Made by a program: the position numbers and the translations under genes. A stretch of DNA of 7,071 bases from Alphaproteobacteria bacterium UBA2954. GTDB taxonomy: Bacteria; Pseudomonadota; Alphaproteobacteria; Puniceispirillales; Puniceispirillaceae. The stretch covers positions 1-7,071 of the forward strand of contig DEBO01000144.1 of assembly GCA_002348585.1 (NCBI GenBank), given 5' to 3'. The notes under the pieces are model-generated. The model worked only from the letters and a program-made list of their open reading frames with translations. It was not told the origin of the DNA and searched no databases. Position 1 is the stretch's first letter, and the number at the start of each line of letters is the position of its first letter. Shown here piece by piece: positions 1 to 5,667 of this stretch.

Positions 1-683
1 ATCTGAAAGGCAAAACCCAACGCATCTGCATAACGGCCTGCTGCCTGTTCCAAGGCAAATGCTCCGCCTCCAGCAACCACTCCCATCACAGCCGCAGCAT
101 GAATTAATGCCCCTGTTTTCATGTCTTGCATCTGCCTAACATTAGCCATAGTAAAGCGCTGTTCTACAGCTAACAGATCAAGCATCTGCCCTCCTGCCAT
201 GCCTCGAAAACCTGAAGCGTGAGATAGTAAATGAATAAGTTTTAATTGCGTGGTTGTGCATTCGGACAAGTCAGGTGCAGACAAAATTGCAAAAGCTTCT
301 GTTTGAAGAGCATCTCCCGCCAAAATCGCCGTAGCCTCACCAAATGTAATATGGTTAGCTGCTGTGCCCCGGCGCAGCTCAGCATTATCCATTGCCGGCA
401 AATCATCATGAATTAATGAATAGGAGTGCAACAACTCAACAGATGCAGCAACTGCCACTGGGCTAGAGCAGGCATCAGTGTGCATGCTGACTTGTTGTGC
501 CATCCTAGCTGCTGATAGAACAAGGCTGCCCCGCAGGCGTTTGCCACCATTAAGCGCAGAGTAGCGCATTGCCTTTAGCAAATGCGGGGCGGTAGCCGTA
601 GCTTCACATTTATCAAAATAGGTGGACAACCAGCCATCGATGCAGGCTGCGTCACGAGACAGAATAGCCTGAACGTCTGTCAT
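1..683 (-). CDS. ispA: Farnesyl/geranyl diphosphate synthase, C-terminus cut by window edge
   Basis: Trans-isoprenyl diphosphate synthase that condenses isopentenyl diphosphate with allylic diphosphates to make farnesyl diphosphate in the cytoplasm, feeding quinone, hopanoid, carotenoid and undecaprenol synthesis. Translating the open frame gives 227 residues without a stop. It shows the substrate-binding GGKRLR segment at about 46-51, the first Asp-rich motif HDDLPAMD at 92-99 followed by LRRGT, then AGDALQTEAF, GMAGQMLDL and KTGALI. The frame leaves the window at YADALGFAFQ, just before the expected second Asp-rich motif (DDILD), so roughly 65-70 residues are missing compared with the usual length near 295. 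The ATG overlaps the xseB stop in an ATGA, implying translational coupling. The xseB-ispA order is common in proteobacteria, often with dxs next, which would lie outside the window. Chain length (C15 or C20) cannot be decided safely; ispA is the best call. Confidence 0.95.
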   Translation of the reverse strand, partial: MTDVQAILSRDAACIDGWLSTYFDKCEATATAPHLLKAMRYSALNGGKRLRGSLVLSAARMAQQVSMHTDACSSPVAVAASVELLHSYSLIHDDLPAMDNAELRRGTAANHITFGEATAILAGDALQTEAFAILSAPDLSECTTTQLKLIHLLSHASGFRGMAGGQMLDLLAVEQRFTMANVRQMQDMKTGALIHAAAVMGVVAGGGAFALEQAAGRYADALGFAFQ

Positions 684-946
684 TGAGGTTCAGATTCAAA
701 TGGTTGGACTGTTGCTGAACCGCCGTTTTCAGGCAGTTTTATTTTCTCAACTTTCAACCTGGCTTCCTCAAGTCTGGCCTGGCAATGTTGTTTGAGCAAC
801 ATGCCCCGTGCGTAAGCGTCAACGGCCTTATCCAAATCTACAGTTCCGCTTTCAAGCCTTTCAACTATTGCTTCAAGTTGGCTCAATGCTTCCTCAAAAC
901 TGAGCGCATGTTCAGGCTTATCCAAGCCAGTCTCAAAATCAGTCAT
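680..946 (-). CDS. xseB: Exodeoxyribonuclease VII small subunit
   Basis: Small subunit of exonuclease VII, which with the large XseA subunit degrades single-stranded DNA to oligonucleotides in repair and recombination. The protein has 88 residues, normal for the family, and the single conserved helical-hairpin domain covers about 16-70. It opens with FEEALSQLEAIVERLESG and continues with LDKAVDAYARGMLLKQHC and the arginine- and lysine-rich ARLEEARLKVEKI. A poorly conserved acidic tail follows. The ATG is preceded only by weak GGAAG and GAG purine stretches. It starts 25 bp after the end of the HTH gene and its TGA overlaps the ispA start by four bases, so all three are probably one transcript. 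XseA is not in this window. Confidence 0.95.
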   Translation of the reverse strand: MTDFETGLDKPEHALSFEEALSQLEAIVERLESGTVDLDKAVDAYARGMLLKQHCQARLEEARLKVEKIKLPENGGSATVQPFESEPQ

Positions 947-971
947 AATGGTTCTCGGCTTCCTTCAAAGC

Positions 972-1430
972 TCAGTGCTGTTCGTTTATGGTTGCAGCCA
1001 AGGACTTAACCATCTCAGATATACGTTTGCGCACCTTTAAACTTTTAATCGAATAATAGGTGCGCACAAGTTCAAGTGTTTCACGGCGCGCCATAGGATC
1101 GCGCGCATTGTCATCATCAAAATCGATATTCTCACCGCGGCTGACTCGGCGTGGAGATGAGCGCATGGTATCGTCCGTCATATCAGCAAAAAAATAACTG
1201 ATTTGAACATCAAGAATTTGACTGATATCCCACAAGCGGGACGCGCTGATTCGGTTTGCCCCACGCTCATATTTCTGGACCTGTTGAAAAGTGATATTCA
1301 AAGATGCGCCAAGTTGTTCCTGTGACATCCCCAGCAACGTCCGGCGCAGACGAACACGCTTGCCAACATGCACATCAACAGCATTATTATTCGTTACCCT
1401 GAAATTTTTATCCAATGTAGAATCAGCCAT
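972..1430 (-). CDS. PraR-like XRE-family transcriptional regulator
   Basis: Cytoplasmic DNA-binding regulator. With the ATG start chosen here it has 152 residues. An XRE-type helix-turn-helix lies at about 20-80 (VGKRVRLRRTLLGMSQEQLG, then ITFQQVQKYERGANRISASRL), ending in DVQISYFF. An acidic linker (FDDDNARDP) leads to a conserved C-terminal helix pair, RETLELVRTYY and KVRKRISEMVKSLA. From memory this layout matches the alphaproteobacterial PraR type, known in rhizobia for control of attachment, quorum sensing or symbiosis genes; the target here is unknown. The start is uncertain. The ATG at 1430 has GGA at a usual distance, but an in-frame TTG at 1445 has a better Shine-Dalgarno (GAAGGGTG, about 6 nt away) and would add five residues. 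The gene leads the probable xseB-ispA transcript and may autoregulate from the AT-rich upstream gap. Confidence 0.88.
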   Translation of the reverse strand: MADSTLDKNFRVTNNNAVDVHVGKRVRLRRTLLGMSQEQLGASLNITFQQVQKYERGANRISASRLWDISQILDVQISYFFADMTDDTMRSSPRRVSRGENIDFDDDNARDPMARRETLELVRTYYSIKSLKVRKRISEMVKSLAATINEQH

Positions 1431-1445
1431 TTCCACATTCCACAA

Positions 1446-1604
1446 TTGTCACCCTTCACAGCCAAATTACCAAAGGTTGAATAACTGATGCATAAATTTT
1501 GTGCAACTATTTTTAAGATTTTACAAAACAAACCCGTTCTTAGTTTTAGCATGAAGTAAAAATAAATTTCTTAAAGCTAAAAAGACTGAAAAATGTTCAA
1601 AAAT
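1446..1604 (-). promoter_or_regulatory. AT-rich intergenic region upstream of the HTH gene
   Basis: This gap between pip and the PraR-like gene is markedly richer in A and T than its surroundings and must hold the promoter if the HTH-xseB-ispA group has its own. I find no convincing -35/-10 pair; the best (TTGCAC, 17 nt, TATTCA) matches each consensus only half way. A 7-bp inverted repeat, TTTTAGC at 1544-1550 and GCTAAAA at 1576-1582, could be an operator, but such repeats occur by chance in AT-rich DNA. No small gene is evident here. Confidence 0.3.
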
Positions 1605-1620
1605 CAGATTTTTAAATCTG
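1605..1620 (-). terminator. Possible weak intrinsic terminator at the end of pip
   Basis: A perfect 16-bp palindrome (CAGATTT, two bases, AAATCTG) spans the pip stop codon. On the minus strand it is followed by ATTTTTG and a second T-run. The position and U-rich tail suit an intrinsic terminator, but the stem is mostly A-T, so efficiency would be low. A chance palindrome in AT-rich DNA is possible. Confidence 0.35.
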
Positions 1621-2571
1621 TTGGGCAATTTCGTCCAGACCACGCATCAACCGCCCAATAACTCCTGGTTCGAAAGCAGAATGGCCAGCATCATCAACCA
1701 TACGTAACTGTGCCTGTCTACCCCATGCTTGGACCAATTCGTAAGCGGTAAAGGGTGGACAAATAACATCATGGCGCCCCTGAACTACAAAGGCAGGTAG
1801 ATGACTGATAGCTTCGACCTGCTTAAGTATATGATTTTCAGGCAGAAAACAATTATTCGTAAAATAATGCGCTTCTAGTAACGCCAAACTAAGGGCGGTT
1901 TCGCCTGCATCTCTGGATACTGCTGCTAGGGTTGCACATGAATTTTCATAAGCTGCCCAAGCCTGTGCAGCGCTGAGAGCAATGGGCTTGGAGGGGCTAG
2001 TCAAGCGACCATAAAAAGCGGATAGCAAGTCATTTCGCTCAGAAAGGGAAACAGCGGACACGAATTTCCGCCAAGCTTCAGGGAAAAAGCGACCCATGTC
2101 ATATAAAAACCATTCGATTTCAGAACGTGTACCAAGAAATACACCGCGCAGCACGAAGCCCAGACAGGCATGCGGATGCTGTATCGCATAGCTTAATGCA
2201 AGCGTTGATCCCCACGATCCTCCGAATAATATGAATTGCGGAATGTCTAGATAACAGCGTAAGGCTTCAACATCAGAGATAAGATCTTGTGTTGTATTCT
2301 GTTGAATACTGGCGAAAGGCTCAGAGCGTCCACAACCGCGCTGATCCATCAGAATTACACGATACCGCTGCGGATCAAACAGTCGTCTGTGTGCAGGCGC
2401 GCAGCCCGCTCCTGGACCCCCGTGTAAAAACAATACTGGGATTCCCTCAGGGTTACCAATTTCCTCAAAATAGATGTGATGTATCCCCCTTTCCAAAAAC
2501 CCGTCATTGAACGGGTTTATTGGCGCATACAGCCCTAATTCGGAATCATAAGCGTGCACAGGTCCAGCCAT
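1612..2571 (-). CDS. pip: Proline iminopeptidase (S33 alpha/beta hydrolase)
   Basis: Prolyl aminopeptidase (EC 3.4.11.5) that removes N-terminal proline from peptides in the cytoplasm. The 319 residues match the usual length (about 313-320) and no signal peptide is seen. The alpha/beta-hydrolase fold shows the oxyanion motif HGGPGAG at 50-56, MDQRGCGRS at 75-83, and the nucleophile elbow GGSWGSTL with Ser119. The other triad members are Asp268 in QGRHDVICP and His297 in DAGHSAFEP. The helical cap begins with LRGVFLGTRSEIEWF, typical of this subfamily rather than of other S33 hydrolases. The N-terminus (HAYDSELGLYAPINPFNDGFL) also fits the family. The ribosome site is weak (GGCTGAA). It lies 31 bp after rpoH with no visible terminator between them, so it may be expressed with the sigma factor. 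It ends in a small palindrome. Confidence 0.95.
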   Translation of the reverse strand: MAGPVHAYDSELGLYAPINPFNDGFLERGIHHIYFEEIGNPEGIPVLFLHGGPGAGCAPAHRRLFDPQRYRVILMDQRGCGRSEPFASIQQNTTQDLISDVEALRCYLDIPQFILFGGSWGSTLALSYAIQHPHACLGFVLRGVFLGTRSEIEWFLYDMGRFFPEAWRKFVSAVSLSERNDLLSAFYGRLTSPSKPIALSAAQAWAAYENSCATLAAVSRDAGETALSLALLEAHYFTNNCFLPENHILKQVEAISHLPAFVVQGRHDVICPPFTAYELVQAWGRQAQLRMVDDAGHSAFEPGVIGRLMRGLDEIAQQI

Positions 2572-2602
2572 TTCGATTCAGCCACATCTACAAAACTGAA
2601 GT

Positions 2603-3505
2603 CTAAGAGAACTGGGAAAGCAAATCCAGTGTGGATTCTCCAAAGGAAGACTTACTTTGTATTTCCAAAGTTTTCTGAAGTTTTTTCAGGGCGCGGTGTT
2701 CCAATTGCCTTACCCGTTCTTTACTGACACCCAAAATTTGGCCAAGCTGCTCAAGAGTGGCCCCTTCTTCATTTAGCCTGCGCTTTAGAATTATTAACTT
2801 TTCACGCGCACTTAATTCGTTTAAGGCTTCGGAAAGCCATCTCGATAGCACTTTCTTATCATGAAGTTCAATAACCACTTGCTCAGGGCTTGGCCTCTCA
2901 TCTGCAAGAAAATCTTGGGCTTCACTCTCACTCTCTGTGTTTACAGAAGCATTTAGCGACATATCTGATCCTGATAAGCGTTGTTCCATTGTGACAACGT
3001 CTGTTACAGTCACCCCTATTGACTCCGCTATTTTTCGCCGACCTTCTTCTGATAAAGGGCCACCATCAGCCTCACCAATGCGGGCACGCAGGCGACGAAG
3101 CTTAAAAAATAGAGATTTGTGCGCAGCAGTCGTTCCAGTACGCACGATGGACCAATTCCGCAAAATATGATCCTGGATAGAGGCCCTAATCCACCAAGCG
3201 GCATAGGTAGAAAAGCGAAAGCCCCGATTTGGGTCAAACCGCTTAGCTGCCTGCATTAGGCCAATATTGCCTTCTTGAATTAAATCGCCATTCGACAGAC
3301 CATAATGGCGATACTTTGAAGCCGCACTAACCACTAGACGAGCGTAAGCCATGACTAATTCGTGCATGGCTTGGTCATCATCATGGTCACGCCATCGCTT
3401 TGCCAAATTCACTTCATGGTCGCGACCAAGCAGTGGCTTTCGCATTGTCTTTCGAATGTAAGCGTTGTCCGCTTGTCGAATTTCCCCAGAATCATATGTA
3501 GCCAT
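2603..3505 (-). CDS. rpoH: RNA polymerase sigma-32 family factor, RpoH2-like
   Basis: Alternative sigma factor that directs RNA polymerase to stress genes. The 300-residue protein has region 1.2/2.1 at about 30-70, and the region 2 core with DLIQEGNIGLMQAAKRFDP (74-92) and FSTYAAWWIRASIQDHI (98-114). An RpoH-box-like segment HKSLFFKLRR lies at 129-138, RLSGSDMSLNA is in region 3, and the region 4.2 HTH GVSKERVRQLEHRALKKL is at 259-276. The short N-terminus with MRKPLLGRDHE, MAYARLVVSAASKYRHYG and the SGSDMSLNA segment resembles, from memory, the RpoH2 (RpoHII) branch of alphaproteobacteria, linked to oxidative or singlet-oxygen stress, more than the classical heat-shock RpoH1. That sub-assignment is inference. 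The ATG has GGTGAG four bases upstream. A candidate ECF-type promoter lies just ahead, carD precedes it and pip follows 31 bp later. Confidence 0.93.
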   Translation of the reverse strand: MATYDSGEIRQADNAYIRKTMRKPLLGRDHEVNLAKRWRDHDDDQAMHELVMAYARLVVSAASKYRHYGLSNGDLIQEGNIGLMQAAKRFDPNRGFRFSTYAAWWIRASIQDHILRNWSIVRTGTTAAHKSLFFKLRRLRARIGEADGGPLSEEGRRKIAESIGVTVTDVVTMEQRLSGSDMSLNASVNTESESEAQDFLADERPSPEQVVIELHDKKVLSRWLSEALNELSAREKLIILKRRLNEEGATLEQLGQILGVSKERVRQLEHRALKKLQKTLEIQSKSSFGESTLDLLSQFS

Positions 3506-3526
3506 TAGCTCACCATCTTTTATTAA

Positions 3527-3556
3527 CTTTTACGGTAAGGTGGTGTTGGCAGATCA
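3527..3556 (-). promoter_or_regulatory. Candidate ECF-sigma-type promoter of rpoH
   Basis: On the minus strand TGATCT (3551-3556) and TAAAAG (3527-3532) are separated by exactly 18 bp. This resembles the RpoE/ChrR-dependent pattern I recall from Rhodobacter (TGATCC, 18 bp, TAAGA-like), where rpoHII is a direct target. Transcription would start near 3520, giving a leader of about 15 nt that still contains the GGTGAG ribosome site. The match is by eye and a chance hit is possible. Confidence 0.38.
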
Positions 3557-3611
3557 AAAGCTCAGAAGAGTCCGTCAGAACATTTCATCAGATGGAAAGA
3601 CAAACAGATTG

Positions 3612-4115
3612 TCAGGCCGCATCCATCATATCTTCGAGACGCACAGCGGCTGTTTCCTGATCAATCTCTTCAATCGCTGCAAATTCCCGGGCCAACCTTT
3701 CCAGAGCTGCCTGATACATTTGTCGTTCAGAATAGGATTGTTCAGTCTGAGGGTCGCGCTTACGCAGGTCACGAACGACCTCTGCAATATTGACAGGGTC
3801 TCCAGACTTTATCTTTGCTTCATATTCTAATGCGCGGCGTGACCACATTGTACGACGAACCCGTGCTTTACCTTTTAGAGTATGAATTGCGTCATCCATG
3901 TGCTTGCGTGAGGATAATGTCCGCAACCCCAAAGTCATCGCTTTTTCGAGAGGAACTCTCAATGTCATACGCTCCTGTTCAAACCGGATCACTAGCAATG
4001 TTATATCGACACCAGCAATATCGCTTTTTTCTGTTCCAATGATTTTGCCAACCCCGTGGGTGGGATATACAACGAAATCCCCATCTTGATAAGAGAATGC
4101 TTGTTTCTTTGCCAT
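3612..4115 (-). CDS. carD: CarD-family transcriptional regulator
   Basis: RNA-polymerase-binding regulator that interacts with the beta subunit and stabilises or adjusts open promoter complexes, affecting rRNA and stress transcription. The chosen ATG gives 167 residues, the usual length in alphaproteobacteria. The Tudor-like polymerase-interacting domain is at about 8-65, opening with the family signature GDFVVYPTHGVGKI (12-25) and containing IRFEQERMTLRVPLEKA. The C-terminal helical DNA-binding domain covers about 70-165 with RTMWSRRALEYEAKIKSGD; Trp91 probably corresponds to the tryptophan that wedges at the edge of the -10 element in the mycobacterial protein. The frame stays open upstream to an ATG at 4223, but those 36 extra residues are Cys/Arg-rich and unlike the family, so 4115 is preferred although its ribosome site is poor. 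A promoter and hairpin lie in its leader; rpoH follows 106 bp later. Confidence 0.93.
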   Translation of the reverse strand: MAKKQAFSYQDGDFVVYPTHGVGKIIGTEKSDIAGVDITLLVIRFEQERMTLRVPLEKAMTLGLRTLSSRKHMDDAIHTLKGKARVRRTMWSRRALEYEAKIKSGDPVNIAEVVRDLRKRDPQTEQSYSERQMYQAALERLAREFAAIEEIDQETAAVRLEDMMDAA

Positions 4116-4140
4116 GTTTTTCAGATTCCAAACTCGTAAA

Positions 4141-4166
4141 GGAAAGCTGGGCCTGAGCAGCTTTCC
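4141..4166 (-). promoter_or_regulatory. Perfect 9-bp stem-loop in the carD leader
   Basis: GGAAAGCTG at 4141-4149 and CAGCTTTCC at 4158-4166 form a perfect 9-bp stem with an 8-nt loop, ending 25 bp before the carD ATG and about 65 nt after the predicted transcription start. On the minus strand it is followed by TTTACGAGTTT, too poor in U to be a standard terminator. It could be an attenuator, a protein-binding or stability element, or a DNA operator; the sequence does not decide. Confidence 0.5.
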
Positions 4167-4236
4167 ATATGTCTGTTTTTGTTGATTTGGCATCCGTCTG
4201 CATAAAACGCATCGGCACCTCATCTTTTAGTGCACG

Positions 4237-4264
4237 AGTATACCACGGATCGAAAAGATTTCAA
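4237..4264 (-). promoter_or_regulatory. Sigma70-type promoter with extended -10 for carD
   Basis: On the minus strand TTGAAA (4259-4264, five of six consensus bases) and TATACT (4237-4242, five of six) are 16 bp apart. TGG directly before the -10 makes the extended TGn motif, which tolerates the short spacer. Transcription would start near 4230, about 115 nt before the preferred carD ATG. It lies in the fdxA-carD gap, so carD, and perhaps rpoH and pip, can be transcribed independently of fdxA. Confidence 0.68.
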
Positions 4265-4294
4265 AATAAGCTCTCTTTAGTACGGTTGTAAATC

Positions 4295-4633
4295 TTAGTG
4301 TCCTGCACCTGGTGCTTTTGTGAAATAGGTTTCAAATTTACCTGTTTCATCGCGTTTGGCGTCTGCTTCGGGCAGGGCATCAATTTTCTGCGTGATGTTG
4401 GGCCAGATTTCTGCCATTTCCTGATTTAATGTTACCCAGACGTCTGCGCCGGGTTCAGTATCAGGTAATATCGCTTCAGGTGGACATTCAGGTTCACAAA
4501 CACCGCAATCAATGCATTCATCAGGGTGGATCACAAGCATGTTCTCACCCTCATAAAAGCAGTCGACCGGACATACCTCAACACAATCTGTGTATTTGCA
4601 CATGATACATTTGTCATTGACGATATAGGTCAT
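4295..4633 (-). CDS. fdxA: Seven-iron ferredoxin [3Fe-4S][4Fe-4S]
   Basis: Small cytoplasmic electron carrier of the Azotobacter ferredoxin I type. The preferred ATG gives 112 residues starting [20 protein letters not shown], the usual family start and length. By family pattern Cys9, Cys17 and Cys50 bind the 3Fe-4S cluster, and Cys21, Cys40, Cys43 and Cys46 the 4Fe-4S cluster; Cys12 and Cys25 match the non-ligand cysteines of that type. The signatures [13 protein letters not shown] and [20 protein letters not shown] are intact. The C-terminal part has the typical [15 protein letters not shown]. The ribosome site is GAGCAGG shortly before the ATG. The frame continues upstream to an ATG at 4711 that overlaps the terB stop as ATGA; this would add 26 residues unlike known ferredoxins and is judged less likely. 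Redox partner unknown. It lies 74 bp after the TerB gene. Confidence 0.95.
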   Translation of the reverse strand: MTYIVNDKCIMCKYTDCVEVCPVDCFYEGENMLVIHPDECIDCGVCEPECPPEAILPDTEPGADVWVTLNQEMAEIWPNITQKIDALPEADAKRDETGKFETYFTKAPGAGH

Positions 4634-4675
4634 GGGCCTGCTCTGTTTTTCGGATATGTCTGCTTCGGAATACGC

Positions 4676-4694
4676 ACATACCGGGTGAGTATGT
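4676..4694 (-). other. Small inverted repeat in the terB-fdxA gap
   Basis: ACATAC (4676-4681) and GTATGT (4689-4694) form a 6-bp stem with a 7-nt loop about 40 bp before the fdxA ATG. No U-tract follows on the minus strand, so it is not an intrinsic terminator. It could be an operator or an mRNA hairpin; with only six pairs, chance is a fair explanation. Confidence 0.3.
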
Positions 4695-4707
4695 AGTGCA
4701 CTTTTTC

Positions 4708-5172
4708 TCATCCGGCAAGGCCAAGACGGTCGCGCGCGTTCTGAGCGGCCAGACCTGAATCAACATCTGACACAAACAGTAGACCGGCCAGCCTGCGCAT
4801 AAGCTGTCTTTCTATTTTATCCAGACGCCCATCCGCAAGCACAACCATCCAGACCATTTCCATGACACCAAGTCGTTCCTCATAGCCAGATTTTTTCCGC
4901 AGACGGCTAATCAGGCTGTGCAGCTCAATCCGATTTTCTGCCTCGTCAAGCGCATGGTCCAGAATTTGTTTCATTTCATCATCAGCTAAGTTGAACTGGC
5001 TGGACACACAATCAGAGATGAGCTGGGTTTCTGCAGCTCCAATAAGCCCGTCGGCTGCAGCAGCTTCCACCATTAAAGCGGTCACAACTTCAGCCAGATC
5101 GTGACTGAAGTCATTTTTATCTTCTGCATATTTTGGTGATGTCTGAAACCAGTCTGCAAATGTCTTAAACAT
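4708..5172 (-). CDS. TerB-domain protein
   Basis: Member of the TerB-like (tellurite resistance B) helical family, 154 residues and probably cytoplasmic: no signal peptide or membrane segment is seen. The domain fills about 25-135 as two similar halves. Each has an acidic pair with the same spacing, [10 protein letters not shown] (Asp41 and Glu48) and [10 protein letters not shown] (Asp114 and Glu121), which by family knowledge may bind a metal ion. Stand-alone proteins of this kind are common in alphaproteobacteria and of unknown role. There is no ter gene cluster here, so tellurite resistance should not be inferred. The ATG has a good ribosome site, AAGGA eight bases upstream. It follows the S4 gene by 60 bp and precedes fdxA, so it probably shares a transcript with them. 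Confidence 0.87.
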   Translation of the reverse strand: MFKTFADWFQTSPKYAEDKNDFSHDLAEVVTALMVEAAAADGLIGAAETQLISDCVSSQFNLADDEMKQILDHALDEAENRIELHSLISRLRKKSGYEERLGVMEMVWMVVLADGRLDKIERQLMRRLAGLLFVSDVDSGLAAQNARDRLGLAG

Positions 5173-5214
5173 TGTACTTATCCTTCTTGTTTATCTTGGA
5201 AATTGGCTGATTTA

Positions 5215-5230
5215 TCGCTGTTTCCAGCGA
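5215..5230 (-). other. 6-bp hairpin with GAAA tetraloop between S4 gene and terB
   Basis: On the minus strand TCGCTG-GAAA-CAGCGA forms a perfect hairpin with a stable GNRA-type loop two bases after the S4-gene stop codon. It is followed by TAAATC rather than a U-run, so an intrinsic terminator is unlikely. A transcript-end protecting or processing hairpin within the operon is more plausible. Confidence 0.45.
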
Positions 5231-5232
5231 GA

Positions 5233-5649
5233 TCAGGAAAACGGATCTTTCAGCTTTGTTGTCTCACGCCTGTCTTTTTTGGTTGGCCGGCCAGACCCTA
5301 TCAACCTGTTCTCAAAGTGGCTGTAATGAAGGCGCACTTCTTTATTGGTCTCCCGGGCTGTTGGGGGATCAAGATCTGTATAGAGCGTTGCAGCTTCTGC
5401 TGCCGGGCCGCGGCAATTACCAATCTCGTCAATCTGGATCACACGGATGTAGGGGCCTTGTGCAAATGTCAAAACTTGACCGATTTGGGCCTGTCGGTGC
5501 GGCTTCGATGTGACCTCACCATTGATTCGCAGCTTACCGGATGAGATCAGTTTCGTGGCTAGGCTTCGTGTTCTAAAAAAACGGGCATACCAAAGCCATT
5601 TATCCAGCCTAACCGTTGCACTTCCTATTCGATTGGCGTCTGCGTCCAC
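5233..5649 (-). CDS. hslR: S4-domain RNA-binding protein (Hsp15-like)
   Basis: Small cytoplasmic protein with an S4 RNA-binding domain, related to E. coli Hsp15, which binds stalled 50S subunits carrying nascent peptide; the role here is inferred from that family. The 138 residues begin with the S4 fold at about 14-60 (VRLDKWLWYARFFRTRSLA, then LISSGKLRINGEVTSKPHRQAQIGQVL). A short beta-rich part follows (IRVIQIDEIG), then a basic tail with SGRPTKKDRRET typical of the alphaproteobacterial form. The start is GTG at 5649, preceded by AGG at a suitable distance; there is no methionine later in the protein and the S4 core begins soon after, so this start is the best available. It sits 18 bp after the helicase stop, in the same frame and separated from it by a single TGA. 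This gene pairing is common in alphaproteobacteria. Confidence 0.9.
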   Translation of the reverse strand: MDADANRIGSATVRLDKWLWYARFFRTRSLATKLISSGKLRINGEVTSKPHRQAQIGQVLTFAQGPYIRVIQIDEIGNCRGPAAEAATLYTDLDPPTARETNKEVRLHYSHFENRLIGSGRPTKKDRRETTKLKDPFS

Positions 5650-5667
5650 CTTATACCTATGTTTTTT

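Noticed and set aside
3596..3614. 5-bp hairpin (GACAA/TTGTC) at the carD stop as a terminator
   Set aside because: The stem is short and AT-rich and is followed by only three T, so termination between carD and rpoH is not supported.
3465..3830. 121-codon plus-strand frame opposite carD and the carD-rpoH gap
   Set aside because: It is antisense to the clear CarD coding region and has no recognisable domain; it is a shadow frame.
3979..4218. 79-codon minus-strand frame beginning in the carD leader with a GAGGTG-like ribosome site
   Set aside because: It runs into carD in another frame, resembles no family I recognise and has no independent support; kept only as a possible leader-peptide effect in the carD finding.
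4708..5172. Tellurite-resistance function for the TerB protein
   Set aside because: No terC, terD, terZ or other ter genes are present; isolated TerB domains occur widely without tellurite resistance.
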